Assembly: GCA_013695925.1 (NCBI GenBank)
Contig: JACCZO010000059.1
Coordinates: 1 to 15,007, forward strand
Source of the DNA: Chthoniobacterales bacterium
Lineage (GTDB): Bacteria; Verrucomicrobiota; Verrucomicrobiia; Chthoniobacterales; UBA10450
DNA length: 15,007 bases
Direction of reading: 5' to 3'
A program made the position numbers and the translations under genes. The number at the start of each line of letters is the position of its first letter. Position 1 is the first letter of the stretch. The notes under the pieces are model-generated. The model searched no databases and was not told the DNA's origin. It worked only from the letters and a program-made list of their open reading frames with translations. Positions 7,431 to 15,007 of this stretch are shown piece by piece.

Positions 7431-8675
7431 CTAGCTTGACGTTCGTGCCTTAACCGAGATTGATCTCCACCGTCTGGCGGAGACGTAACGATGTTTACGG
7501 CCGAGATACGTCCGATAGACTTTCTCCATCTTCTCCGTTGCAGTGTTGATGGAATACTCTAGCCGGACATGTTCTCTCGCGGCCGCGCCCATTTCCTTCC
7601 GCTTCGCCGGATCTCCGAGGAGTTCGACGGCGTGTTCTGCTGGCGTTGCCTCGTCGTTCTTGGGAACGACGTAACCGGTAACCTTGTCCAGGACGATGAT
7701 AGCATTGTCCGCAACATCGGAAGCGATCACCGGGACGCCACAAGCCATCGCTTCCAGTAAGACATTTGGAGTTCCTTCCCGGGTTGACAGTAAGACCGTA
7801 AGATCGCAGGCATTGTAAACGGCCTTCATATCCTTCTGACTCTCCAAAAAGAGACAGCGGTCTGCGAGTCCCAGCGATTCCGCCAACGCTTTAATCTCTT
7901 CCTTATAACGATTGCTCTCCGTGAGATTTTCCCGGAGAACATCGCCGACGATCAAAAACCAGGTCCGCGGCATCTGCCCTCGAACTCGCGCCGCCGTTCT
8001 GAGAAAAGCATCATGCGCCTTCTGGCGCTTAAAACTGCCAACCATTCCCATTACCCGATCGTCTGCCGGTATGTTGAGCTTCCTGCGAAAAGCGCCACCA
8101 GCTGCCGCGTCTGGACGAAAATGCTCAACATCCACCCCATTGTGCACGACCTCGATTCTCGACTCCGACAGGCCCAGCGTCCGCATGTTGAAACGTTTGC
8201 CCGCCTGGGAATTCGCGATCATCACGTCAAAGAGCGGCTCCGTGAGCCACAATGCAGCGCGGTGCAGGAGCGGACGGGTATAATCGGTATTCCTTTCCGA
8301 TGCCACCACGACCGGAACCCGAGCAATCAGAGCTGCCAAGCGCGCGACGATCTCGGCGTCGAAGAGGAAGGCATGTACGACATCAGTCCGGTTCCGGCGC
8401 AGCAAGCGCGCAACCCGAAAGACGGTTGTGAAGTCGAATCGCCCCCATTTTCGAACGATCCGGAGGCTTTGCTCCCTATGAGGAAGTGATGCTGCCAGGG
8501 GTACCTTCTCGGAGAGTGAGCAGACCACTGCTGTTACTCGATCATGATCGAACGATCGGGCGAGTGTGACCACTTGGCGTTCGGCGCCTCCAAACTCCAA
8601 ACTGCTAACCAACAGGCAAAGCCTGATCCGGTGGTCATTGCGGCTGTCTCCGTTAGACATAAACCGCACATTCAT
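7431..8675 (-). CDS. GT4-family glycosyltransferase (GT-B fold)
   Basis: The 414-aa product has the two-Rossmann GT-B layout. An N-terminal glycine loop LEFGGAERQ (26-34) is followed by HAFLFDAEI. The C-terminal half has VVHNGVDVEHFRP (176-188), a donor-domain start GMVGSFKRQKAHD (210-222), and the retaining-GT motif EGTPNVLLE (300-308, E-x7-E) with AMACGVPVIASDV after it. It transfers a nucleotide-activated sugar to the growing lipid-linked oligosaccharide at the cytoplasmic face. Donor and acceptor cannot be read from sequence. The start at 8675 overlaps the preceding GT gene by 23 bp. An in-frame ATG at 8660 would cut that to 8 bp; neither has a visible Shine-Dalgarno. Confidence 0.9.
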   Translation of the reverse strand: MNVRFMSNGDSRNDHRIRLCLLVSSLEFGGAERQVVTLARSFDHDRVTAVVCSLSEKVPLAASLPHREQSLRIVRKWGRFDFTTVFRVARLLRRNRTDVVHAFLFDAEIVARLAALIARVPVVVASERNTDYTRPLLHRAALWLTEPLFDVMIANSQAGKRFNMRTLGLSESRIEVVHNGVDVEHFRPDAAAGGAFRRKLNIPADDRVMGMVGSFKRQKAHDAFLRTAARVRGQMPRTWFLIVGDVLRENLTESNRYKEEIKALAESLGLADRCLFLESQKDMKAVYNACDLTVLLSTREGTPNVLLEAMACGVPVIASDVADNAIIVLDKVTGYVVPKNDEATPAEHAVELLGDPAKRKEMGAAAREHVRLEYSINTATEKMEKVYRTYLGRKHRYVSARRWRSISVKARTSS

Positions 8676-9828
8676 TCACTGGCTGGCGCTGACCAAGCAT
8701 GACGTCAAACGCCAACCGGAATCTTCTTGATACCGCTGAGATGGCGTGATTTTCGTTGTAATAGCTTTTCGCAGCTTGAGAAATACGGCCATAGACCTCG
8801 GGGTCAGCATGAAGTTCTCGTAGCGCGTTGGCCTGGTCGTTGACTGTGCATGAGACCCGACCGAGCCCATTACGCGCTACGATGTCGTCAGGGTCGAAGG
8901 TCGTGACCACCGGCAACCCGTAACTCCACGCCTCGAGAAACGTTGTCGGAAAACCTTCTCGGATTGAGGTATTGCAGAGGATTCGTCCGTTTTGATAGAC
9001 GGCGTGCATATCCTGTCCAGCGACTCGCCCGACCAGTTCAACGTTTGGAACCTGCCTTGCCTCGCCCAGCACACGCGTTTCATACTCCGTGTTACTGTTT
9101 GCCGTGCCTATCACTTGGAACTGGAATTCCGGGCAGCGCCGGGCCAGTTCGAGTAGCCAGTCCAGCCGTTTCTCCTTGGAAGGACGTCCGATCCACAGCA
9201 CCCGACGAAAGTTGTGCTCTCCATTGCGTGCAGGTGCCGTCGATACTGGATGGGCCGCCGCCGCCATCGGCATCACTAGGGCATTCACCCCTACTGCCTT
9301 TTGCAGGCCTTGTCGCTGCCGCTCGGTCTGGGCGACAACAAGGTCGGCACGTCGTAATCCCCACAAATACGCCTTGCCTTCCCAACCCAGTCTTCCTCTG
9401 CTCAGCATGTCGCTATAGTCCAAATCGCTGGCGAGACAATAGATAAAGTGCCTTCGACTGGTGCCGACCCGGTTGCAGCCAAGCCCGACCAATCCGGTTT
9501 CCACGCCCGCGCCCATTTGCAAATAGATGTCGGCGTCGGCACGTCTCATCGCCGCCCAGAGAGACTTTGCGCGATCGATCCACCGCAATCCGCGAATCCC
9601 GCCGGAGAGACCATACGCTTTGAGCACTTTTACTCCATCGACGATCTCCTCGGGCCTCTGACCATGATCGTAGACGATCAGTGAAACGTCGCAGCCTTCG
9701 TCCACCAACCCTTTCGCCAAAACGGTCAGCTGGGTTTCAATCCCGCCAATGAAGCGGGGGACTTTGGCGCCGGTGATCAAATCGCAGCACTTCAAGCCCA
9801 CAATACAGATTTTCGGGGACCTGTTCAT
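8653..9828 (-). CDS. GT4-family glycosyltransferase (GT-B fold)
   Basis: This 391-aa protein has the N-terminal acceptor-side glycine loop FIGGIETQL (26-34). The donor domain opens with VLWIGRPSKEKRLDWLL (210-226), and the E-x7-E motif is EGFPTTFLE (291-299), followed by AWSYGLPVVTTFDPDDIV. It is only distantly similar to the next GT, so the two probably add different sugars. The ATG overlaps the TGA of the flippase gene as ATGA, suggesting coupled translation. Function in assembly of the repeat unit is inferred from position; linkage and sugar are unknown. Confidence 0.9.
   Translation of the reverse strand: MNRSPKICIVGLKCCDLITGAKVPRFIGGIETQLTVLAKGLVDEGCDVSLIVYDHGQRPEEIVDGVKVLKAYGLSGGIRGLRWIDRAKSLWAAMRRADADIYLQMGAGVETGLVGLGCNRVGTSRRHFIYCLASDLDYSDMLSRGRLGWEGKAYLWGLRRADLVVAQTERQRQGLQKAVGVNALVMPMAAAAHPVSTAPARNGEHNFRRVLWIGRPSKEKRLDWLLELARRCPEFQFQVIGTANSNTEYETRVLGEARQVPNVELVGRVAGQDMHAVYQNGRILCNTSIREGFPTTFLEAWSYGLPVVTTFDPDDIVARNGLGRVSCTVNDQANALRELHADPEVYGRISQAAKSYYNENHAISAVSRRFRLAFDVMLGQRQPVNECAVYV
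9825..9828 (-). promoter_or_regulatory. ATGA stop/start overlap (flippase to GT4)
   Basis: The TGA of the flippase gene (9825-9827) overlaps the ATG of the following GT4 gene (9826-9828), the classic arrangement for translational coupling. Confidence 0.6.
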
Positions 9829-11447
9829 AGTTGGCGATCGCGGGTTTCCCGGCTGGTCATTGCGATGAGTTCCGGCTGGAGCTTCTGATTTGACTGTTGC
9901 ATCACTGGCCCAGGGCCTTTCGGAAGGTGGAGTTTCTCTTTTATCTCACGCTTCGAGTTTTCCGGGATTACCCACACCCAATAGAGCACAAGCAGAATGA
10001 CGACTCCGACTGTTCCACCCGAAAAAAGGGCCGACAACGGTTTGTCCGGAAATGCGAACTGACCTCCAACGAGAGCGAGGGCAAATGGAATCGCGCAAAG
10101 GGTCGGAGTGCCCCAAACAGCTTTGAAGAAGCTTCCCAGGGGAATATCCAGGCGACGACAGGTGTAATATGGGAGATAAACTCCGTTCACAATTGACCAG
10201 GGGATGCCGATAGCGATGGCAACCGCACTCAATCCGCCGCCGAACTTCAGGACGAGCCAGGCTGCCGCCGCGGCGCACGCTGCGGCGACAACGGAAAAAA
10301 AGCCCGGACGCCCATGCAGGTTAAGACCGAGGAGCAAACTATTAAGGGGCTGGTAAACGATCTCTGCCGTGAAGCCTAGAGTTAAAAGCAGGATCAATGA
10401 GGCGTCGGCGTAGGCCTCGCCCATCCAGATTTTCAGCAACGGGCCGCCGTCGACCGCCAGAAGAACCATCAGGGGAAGCGAAATACAGATTCCATACCGG
10501 GTGGCATCGGTCACAAATCTGCGGAGCTCGCCTCGCGAATGGTCAGCCGAGAGAGCAGCCGTCGCAGGAGCGAGCATGAACGCATATTTTTGAGGAAAGA
10601 CCGCAGCCTGGCGGATGAGCGACCGAGGACGAGCAAACAAGGCAAGGGCCGCCGGCCCGAAATAGGCCGCGATCAGGATATTCACCGTCTGGATCATGAA
10701 CACGCCGCTCATCCTGCCCATAAACATTCTCCCGCCAAACCCCATCATTTCCCGAGCAGTTGCAAGGTCGATATTTCGGAAGCGGACGCTCAGACCGGGA
10801 CAGGCGCGGTAGGCGAGGACCGCCCGCACAATCCGGCCAAGAATTTCACCAGCCAGATGCACAACGGCCAGGGCGACGATTCCGGAGCCGGCCTTTAAGA
10901 CCCAGCACATCCCCACCGCATTGATCAGATTCGTGCAGGCGTAAACCGTGTGGTGGCTCGCCCAGCGATGACAACCGGTGAGCACTCCAGTGTAGATCGC
11001 ACCGGAGAAGGAAAACGCCACACTGAGGCCCAGCAGCAGTACGAGCCACTTCGTGTCAGTGGCAAGCGAGACTGGCAGATCGCCCACGAACAGCTGCAGA
11101 TTGAAGGCGATCGCCAGTGTCAGGCCGAGTACCAAGAGCCCCGCGGCCTGTTGCACCAACGCCACTGAGCTCACCACTCGATTGACGCTTTTAATATCAT
11201 CTTTAACCAGATGGAGTGCCACGTGCCGGTTAACCGACGATCCAATTCCAGCCTCCAATAAGCTGAGATAGCTGACGAAAGACCAGGCCAGGTCCCAGAC
11301 GCCGAGGGTTTCCCGACCCAGGCCATGATCGATCCAACGCGGGATGATAAAGCCCGATGCAATGAGGATGAGCTGAGAAATCCAGCTCACAATGACACCG
11401 CCAGCTATCCTTTGCCGCCCATCGACTACACCATTGTCAATAGCCAT
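9825..11447 (-). CDS. Wzx-type polysaccharide flippase (MOP/MATE superfamily)
   Basis: This 540-aa protein is strongly hydrophobic, with about 12-14 membrane segments, such as GGVIVSWISQLILIASGFII near residue 17 and VGVVILLVLYWVWVI near the C-terminus. The regular helix spacing, the early basic/Trp stretch (PRWIDHGLGRETLGVWDLAW) and the position between a Wzy-like gene and GT genes fit O-antigen/exopolysaccharide flippases. These turn undecaprenyl-diphosphate-linked repeat units across the inner membrane. A hydrophilic tail of about 45 residues (KREIKEKLHLPKGPG and onward) is cytoplasmic by prediction. It begins 22 bp after the ligase gene and ends in an ATGA overlap with the next GT. No Shine-Dalgarno is obvious, so the exact start is somewhat open. 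Confidence 0.88.
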   Translation of the reverse strand: MAIDNGVVDGRQRIAGGVIVSWISQLILIASGFIIPRWIDHGLGRETLGVWDLAWSFVSYLSLLEAGIGSSVNRHVALHLVKDDIKSVNRVVSSVALVQQAAGLLVLGLTLAIAFNLQLFVGDLPVSLATDTKWLVLLLGLSVAFSFSGAIYTGVLTGCHRWASHHTVYACTNLINAVGMCWVLKAGSGIVALAVVHLAGEILGRIVRAVLAYRACPGLSVRFRNIDLATAREMMGFGGRMFMGRMSGVFMIQTVNILIAAYFGPAALALFARPRSLIRQAAVFPQKYAFMLAPATAALSADHSRGELRRFVTDATRYGICISLPLMVLLAVDGGPLLKIWMGEAYADASLILLLTLGFTAEIVYQPLNSLLLGLNLHGRPGFFSVVAAACAAAAAWLVLKFGGGLSAVAIAIGIPWSIVNGVYLPYYTCRRLDIPLGSFFKAVWGTPTLCAIPFALALVGGQFAFPDKPLSALFSGGTVGVVILLVLYWVWVIPENSKREIKEKLHLPKGPGPVMQQSNQKLQPELIAMTSRETRDRQL

Positions 11448-11469
11448 TGTGTAGATTGCAGGAGGGTAT

Positions 11470-12885
11470 TCAGCTCCAAACCATCTGGTTTTCCTCGAGG
11501 CCGATATCTGGCAGGTGCCCAGCGTTCATGCTGTCGTCCTCGAAGAGCGGGGTCCCAAACGCAAGGGCGCTTTCCCTCTGAATATAGACTCGCAGCATGA
11601 TCCCCATTGCCGCCCACATTCCTACGGCTCCTTCTCTCGGATAGAATGTCTGGCTGCCAAACGATCCGAGCAGCAGAGCTAAAATCAGAGAGAACGCTGC
11701 ACATCCCACAGCACAGACGAGCGAATCCGATCGATCACGGAACAGAACATAACTGCGCCGAAGCGCGAATAGAAAAATGGGAATGACAAGAATGAACCCG
11801 ATGATGCCGCTATCAAGCAGTTGCTCAAGATAGGCTTCGTGCGGATGCGGGAATGACTCGCCCAATTCATACCACAGGTCATCCCTTAGCCCGGTCGTCA
11901 CCATGCCATTGCGGCCATACCCGAACAGCGGTGCCCTTTTGATTTCATTAATGACCAGCGGCCACGCTACCGTGCGCCCCGAGAAAATTTCCTGGGTATC
12001 TGTGGCGACGATGAGGTTCCCTTGCCTTCCTCCGAAGCCCTGGAGCATGCGCTCTCTGACGCCCGGAAGAAAAATAGAAACGCAAATAATGGCGACTGGT
12101 ATCAACGGAAGGAGACGCCGCCACCTTATTACAGCCAGCGTCACGCCAACCAGTGCCCAGGTAGCATAACCAGTCCTTCCGCCGGTTAAGGCCTGACCGA
12201 GAGCGACGGCAGCGGCCGCGCCAATAACCGCCAGGCGATGGAGGTTATGGCGAACCAAAGCCAACGTGCCAAGAATTGCCCAGCATGCGCCTGCTAGCAG
12301 CATTGAAAGATTGACCCGGTTGTAGCCCATTCGCGTTTCTGTCGCTTTATAAGCCCGTGAAGAAAGATCTTCTCCGGAAATCGCGTGGCTTAGCGGCACA
12401 TATCGGATGGCCTGCAACGCGAGTAACAAGAAAAGTGCGAGAACAACGGCGAGGGCTATTGTGACTCGCTTTCTGGTGCGGCAGGCATCGAAGAGAATAA
12501 GGCCAGGCAGAACCCATTTGAAGCAATTTAGGATTTGCTCACTGACGATGGTGCCTAACGTGTACTCGGCCGGAGCCTTCAGGATAAATCGGAAGGTAGC
12601 AATTAGAATCACGCAAAAAAAACCGAGCAACATCCATTTGACCCCGCGCGGTAGATCCCATACCAACCCCTCCTGGGTGCGCCGGTTCAACCAGGCCAGA
12701 AGAATGGAAAAGAGTAGGATGTTCCACGGATTCAGACCTTGAAATCCGAACATCGTATTTGGAAAGTCCGGATGCTCCACGACCGCCATAAGCAGGATTG
12801 CTGCGCACGTGCTGACGAACCAATTCCTCCAGGCATAGAAGGAAAAAAAGGCTACGACCAGCAGCAGCAGCGAGATCCGGATCAT
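11470..12885 (-). CDS. O-antigen ligase / Wzy-type polymerase family membrane protein
   Basis: The 471-aa product has about 11-12 membrane segments and one large extracytoplasmic loop (roughly 275-355). The segment ALTGGRTGYATWAL carries the Arg (237) typical of Wzy_C/WaaL proteins. The loop contains LFGYGRNGM and FPHPHEAYLEQLLDSG, whose His349 fits the conserved periplasmic His of the family (usually HNxxL). Members either polymerise repeat units or ligate glycan to lipid A, protein or another acceptor; sequence alone does not separate these. Beside a flippase, polymerisation in a Wzx/Wzy pathway is the simplest role. The gene starts 3 bp after the wecB stop. The last 45 residues form a soluble cytoplasmic-type tail. 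Confidence 0.87.
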   Translation of the reverse strand: MIRISLLLLVVAFFSFYAWRNWFVSTCAAILLMAVVEHPDFPNTMFGFQGLNPWNILLFSILLAWLNRRTQEGLVWDLPRGVKWMLLGFFCVILIATFRFILKAPAEYTLGTIVSEQILNCFKWVLPGLILFDACRTRKRVTIALAVVLALFLLLALQAIRYVPLSHAISGEDLSSRAYKATETRMGYNRVNLSMLLAGACWAILGTLALVRHNLHRLAVIGAAAAVALGQALTGGRTGYATWALVGVTLAVIRWRRLLPLIPVAIICVSIFLPGVRERMLQGFGGRQGNLIVATDTQEIFSGRTVAWPLVINEIKRAPLFGYGRNGMVTTGLRDDLWYELGESFPHPHEAYLEQLLDSGIIGFILVIPIFLFALRRSYVLFRDRSDSLVCAVGCAAFSLILALLLGSFGSQTFYPREGAVGMWAAMGIMLRVYIQRESALAFGTPLFEDDSMNAGHLPDIGLEENQMVWS

Positions 12886-12888
12886 CGC

Positions 12889-14055
12889 TCAAGCCGGACG
12901 TCGGAAGCCCGAACCCGGTGGTGTGGCCCTTGGACCATTACGTTGGTCCAGGAGCGCTTGCACGATGCGCTCCGCGGTCTTGCCGTCCCAGAGCGGCGGG
13001 ATTTGGCCGGGGCGGTTATCGCTCGCCAGGCATTCTTCGAGATCCGTGCGCAGCGTTTCGATGCAAGTTAGTCTGTTACTCCCGATGCTGATGGTGACGG
13101 GCCGCTCCGTATTGGGACGCAAAGTCAGGCACGGAGTCTGGAAATAGGTGCTCTCTTCCTGAAGCCCGCCCGAATCGGTCAACACACATCTGGCATGCTT
13201 TGTCAGCGCCAGTGAGTCCCGGTAACCGATCGGGGGCACAAGCCTGATCTCGCCATCACCGGCAAACTGCAGGCCGAATTCGTCGATGCGCGATTGGGTA
13301 CGCGGATGAACAGGGAATACGACAGGAAAGCGAGACGCGATATCACTTAACTCAGCGACAATGGCGCTGAGGGTCTCGCGCTGGTCGACGTTTGAGGGCC
13401 GATGAAGGGTCACGTAGACGTAGCCGCGGTCCTCTAGCTCCAGCTGGTCCAGAATCGATCCATTGCGCTGATTGCTGAGATGAGCGACCAACGAATCGAT
13501 CATAATGTTGCCGACGAGCCGAATTTTGAAATCAGGAATTCCTTCCTTCTTCAGGTTTTCATTCGCGTCCTCAGAAGGCGTAAGCAAGAGGTCCGCCAGC
13601 GCGTCGGTTACAACCCGGTTTATTTCCTCCGGCATGCTGCGGTCGTAGCTGCGCAAACCGGCTTCGACATGTGCCACTCTCTTCCCCAGCTTGGCAGCTA
13701 CGAGCGTGCAGGCGAGGGTCGAATTTACGTCCCCCACCACGACGACCCAATCGGGATCAAGCCTCTCACAAACCGGCTCAAAAGCGGTCATGATGGCCGC
13801 GGTTTGAGCCGCGTGTGAACCCGAACCAACGTCGAGGTTTACGTCCGGCGCCGCGATTCCCAGTTCCGAAAAGAAGATATCCGACATGCGGGCGTCGTAG
13901 TGTTGACCGGTATGGATTAACTGGCAGGCAAACCGCGCTTCGCTCTCGTTGACCTCGGCGTTATGAGCCTGGAAAGCCTTCAAAAGCGGCGCGATCTTCA
14001 TGAAATTGGGACGCGCGCCCGCGATCACTGCCAAGCGAAGGGTGGTATCCGTCAC
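12889..14055 (-). CDS. wecB: UDP-N-acetylglucosamine 2-epimerase (non-hydrolysing)
   Basis: This 388-aa protein is the normal length for the family. It interconverts UDP-GlcNAc and UDP-ManNAc in the cytoplasm, feeding ManNAc, ManNAcA or further sugars into glycans. Visible motifs are GARPNFMKIAPLL (13-25, the family's GTRPE-type loop, here with Asn), HTGQHYDARM (48-57), VVGDVNST (106-113, Asp109), HVEAGLRS (129-136, Glu131), PEEINR (142-147), TLHRPSN (216-222, His218) and TDSGGLQEES (293-302). These include the Asp, Glu, Glu and His positions implicated in E. coli WecB. The start is GTG, overlapping the preceding TGA as GTGA. No UDP-ManNAc dehydrogenase (wecC) is in the window, so the fate of the product is open. 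Confidence 0.95.
   Translation of the reverse strand: MTDTTLRLAVIAGARPNFMKIAPLLKAFQAHNAEVNESEARFACQLIHTGQHYDARMSDIFFSELGIAAPDVNLDVGSGSHAAQTAAIMTAFEPVCERLDPDWVVVVGDVNSTLACTLVAAKLGKRVAHVEAGLRSYDRSMPEEINRVVTDALADLLLTPSEDANENLKKEGIPDFKIRLVGNIMIDSLVAHLSNQRNGSILDQLELEDRGYVYVTLHRPSNVDQRETLSAIVAELSDIASRFPVVFPVHPRTQSRIDEFGLQFAGDGEIRLVPPIGYRDSLALTKHARCVLTDSGGLQEESTYFQTPCLTLRPNTERPVTISIGSNRLTCIETLRTDLEECLASDNRPGQIPPLWDGKTAERIVQALLDQRNGPRATPPGSGFRRPA
14052..14055 (-). promoter_or_regulatory. GTGA stop/start overlap (DUF354 to wecB)
   Basis: The TGA of the DUF354 gene (14052-14054) shares bases with the GTG start of wecB (14053-14055). There is no separate Shine-Dalgarno before the GTG, which favours termination-reinitiation. 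Confidence 0.6.
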
Positions 14056-15007
14056 GAGAACGAGCGCTCGAGGCGCCGGGAAAATTCTGCGACCTCCTCG
14101 ATAGAGTCGACGATCTCGTGCAAGGTGCGGCGGGAGGTTGCTTCAGTCACCGGCACCCGATCGCGTTTGCGCAATGCGATTTTTGACTCCACCTCCTCGA
14201 CCGATTGGACCATGATCAACCGGCCTTCGGCGCTGAGTTTTCGATCGACGGCCCCAACATGACCGCGAAAGATGCTATAGACCGGGACGCCGAGGGCGGC
14301 TGCTTCCCGGTTCATTGTGCCTCCTCCGCTGACCACCAGATCGGAATTCCACAATAGATTCAGACCGTCGAGCGCCCCCTGCGGGATTAGGACGCGCCCT
14401 TCCTCAAACTTGTCCTGCCATCGCCGCCGGATCCCGTCGCCCTGCTTCTTGTTGCGTGGTAAAAGGATTACCCTCGTCTGTTCGGTTTCAAACGCTCGGC
14501 GCATGAACGCCTCGAATAAATCTTCGCTTTGCGGATTGTGGTAGTGGGCCTCGGTCGCGGGTGGACGGACGGTGACGATCACGTCTTCCTCAGTCAGCCC
14601 GAGTTGTGCCAGCAGGCCGCGGTCCGGGACAAGTTTCCACGCATATACGTCTTCCTTGATTCCCTCGTATTTGCGAACGTTTCCGTTCCGGGATGGAAGC
14701 ATGTCATCCGGGATGATCGAAGGTGCCATGACCCACGAAGGACGCATCGTCACCGGGAAACGGCAATATTCATAATCTTCGATCAAGAGACTTGGGATTC
14801 GAAGAAAGTTCGCGAGGAGGATCTGCGCGCGCGAACCGTGCGAGACGCCGAGCAGCGGGCGTTCCTTGAGAATGGCCGGCGCTAGAAGAAGCGAACGATG
14901 CATGAGGCCGGCGATTTTGCGCGCTGCATTCTTCCCATGATGACGGCCAACTCGGAGATACGTAAGTCCCTTTTGATCGGCTAACTCGCAAACTTGAAAA
15001 GCGTCCC
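14052..15007 (-). CDS. DUF354 family protein, 5' end outside window
   Basis: The frame is open up to the window edge, giving 318 codons. The ATG at 14903 is internal, because the residues before it (GLTYLRVGRHHGKNAARKI) match the N-terminal part of DUF354 proteins, which are about 340-350 aa long. Only some 25-30 residues should be missing. Further family signs are GVSHGSRAQ, IEDYEYC, IPDDMLP, KYEGIKEDVYAW, VTVRPPATEAHY and SGGGTMNREAAALGVPVYSIF. The Rossmann-like halves and the GGGT motif resemble GT-B/epimerase folds, so a glycosyltransferase- or epimerase-like role is often suggested, but no reaction is established to my knowledge. It overlaps wecB by 4 bp, implying a linked function in nucleotide-sugar or glycan synthesis. 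Confidence 0.88.
   Translation of the reverse strand, partial: DAFQVCELADQKGLTYLRVGRHHGKNAARKIAGLMHRSLLLAPAILKERPLLGVSHGSRAQILLANFLRIPSLLIEDYEYCRFPVTMRPSWVMAPSIIPDDMLPSRNGNVRKYEGIKEDVYAWKLVPDRGLLAQLGLTEEDVIVTVRPPATEAHYHNPQSEDLFEAFMRRAFETEQTRVILLPRNKKQGDGIRRRWQDKFEEGRVLIPQGALDGLNLLWNSDLVVSGGGTMNREAAALGVPVYSIFRGHVGAVDRKLSAEGRLIMVQSVEEVESKIALRKRDRVPVTEATSRRTLHEIVDSIEEVAEFSRRLERSFS

Noticed and set aside
8943..9446. Plus-strand 167-codon frame
   Set aside because: It is antisense to the well-supported GT4 gene with its E-x7-E motif, and its composition is Pro/Arg/Ser-rich and shadow-like.

Overview
The window is a densely packed polysaccharide locus in which every credible gene lies on the minus strand, so it reads from base 15007 down to base 1. 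The likely source is an environmental bacterium. Verrucomicrobiota or another soil or PVC-type Gram-negative is my best guess. The clues are a Wzx/Wzy-type assembly set beside secreted beta-helix proteins, a Thr-Pro/Ser-Pro linker, mixed ATG/GTG/TTG starts, and few recognisable Shine-Dalgarno sites. There is no rRNA or other marker, so this placement is weak.

Layout, in transcription order. Block 1 (15007 to about 6521) is a near-continuous operon: a DUF354 protein (5' end outside the window), UDP-GlcNAc 2-epimerase (wecB), an O-antigen ligase/Wzy-type membrane protein, a Wzx-type flippase, two GT4 glycosyltransferases and a sulfotransferase. Junctions are 4-bp or longer overlaps or gaps of at most 22 bp. 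A 112-bp gap precedes a class-B asparagine synthetase-like amidotransferase (asnB-type). Its 3' end carries an unusual 21-bp tandem repeat that runs through the stop codon. Block 2 follows about 430 bp without a gene, where I see a plausible promoter. It holds two translationally overlapping secreted right-handed beta-helix proteins. The first (PKD domain, beta-helix, Pro/Thr linker, C-terminal lectin-like domain) shows an Asp/Asp-Asp-Asp/Lys arrangement like family PL9 polysaccharide lyases. The second starts at a TTG codon, has a clear signal peptide, and runs off the window at base 1.

How the genes could work together (inference): the epimerase supplies UDP-ManNAc (possibly for further conversion), the GT4 enzymes build a lipid-linked repeat unit, the flippase exports it and the ligase/polymerase-type protein joins it. 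The sulfotransferase and AsnB-like enzyme would decorate it, for example by sulfation and by amidation of uronic acids or amino sugars. The secreted beta-helix proteins would trim, bind or remodel the product. The initiating phosphoglycosyltransferase and the outer-membrane export/copolymerase genes are not in view and presumably lie outside.

No tRNA, rRNA, CRISPR array, insertion sequence or plus-strand gene could be supported.
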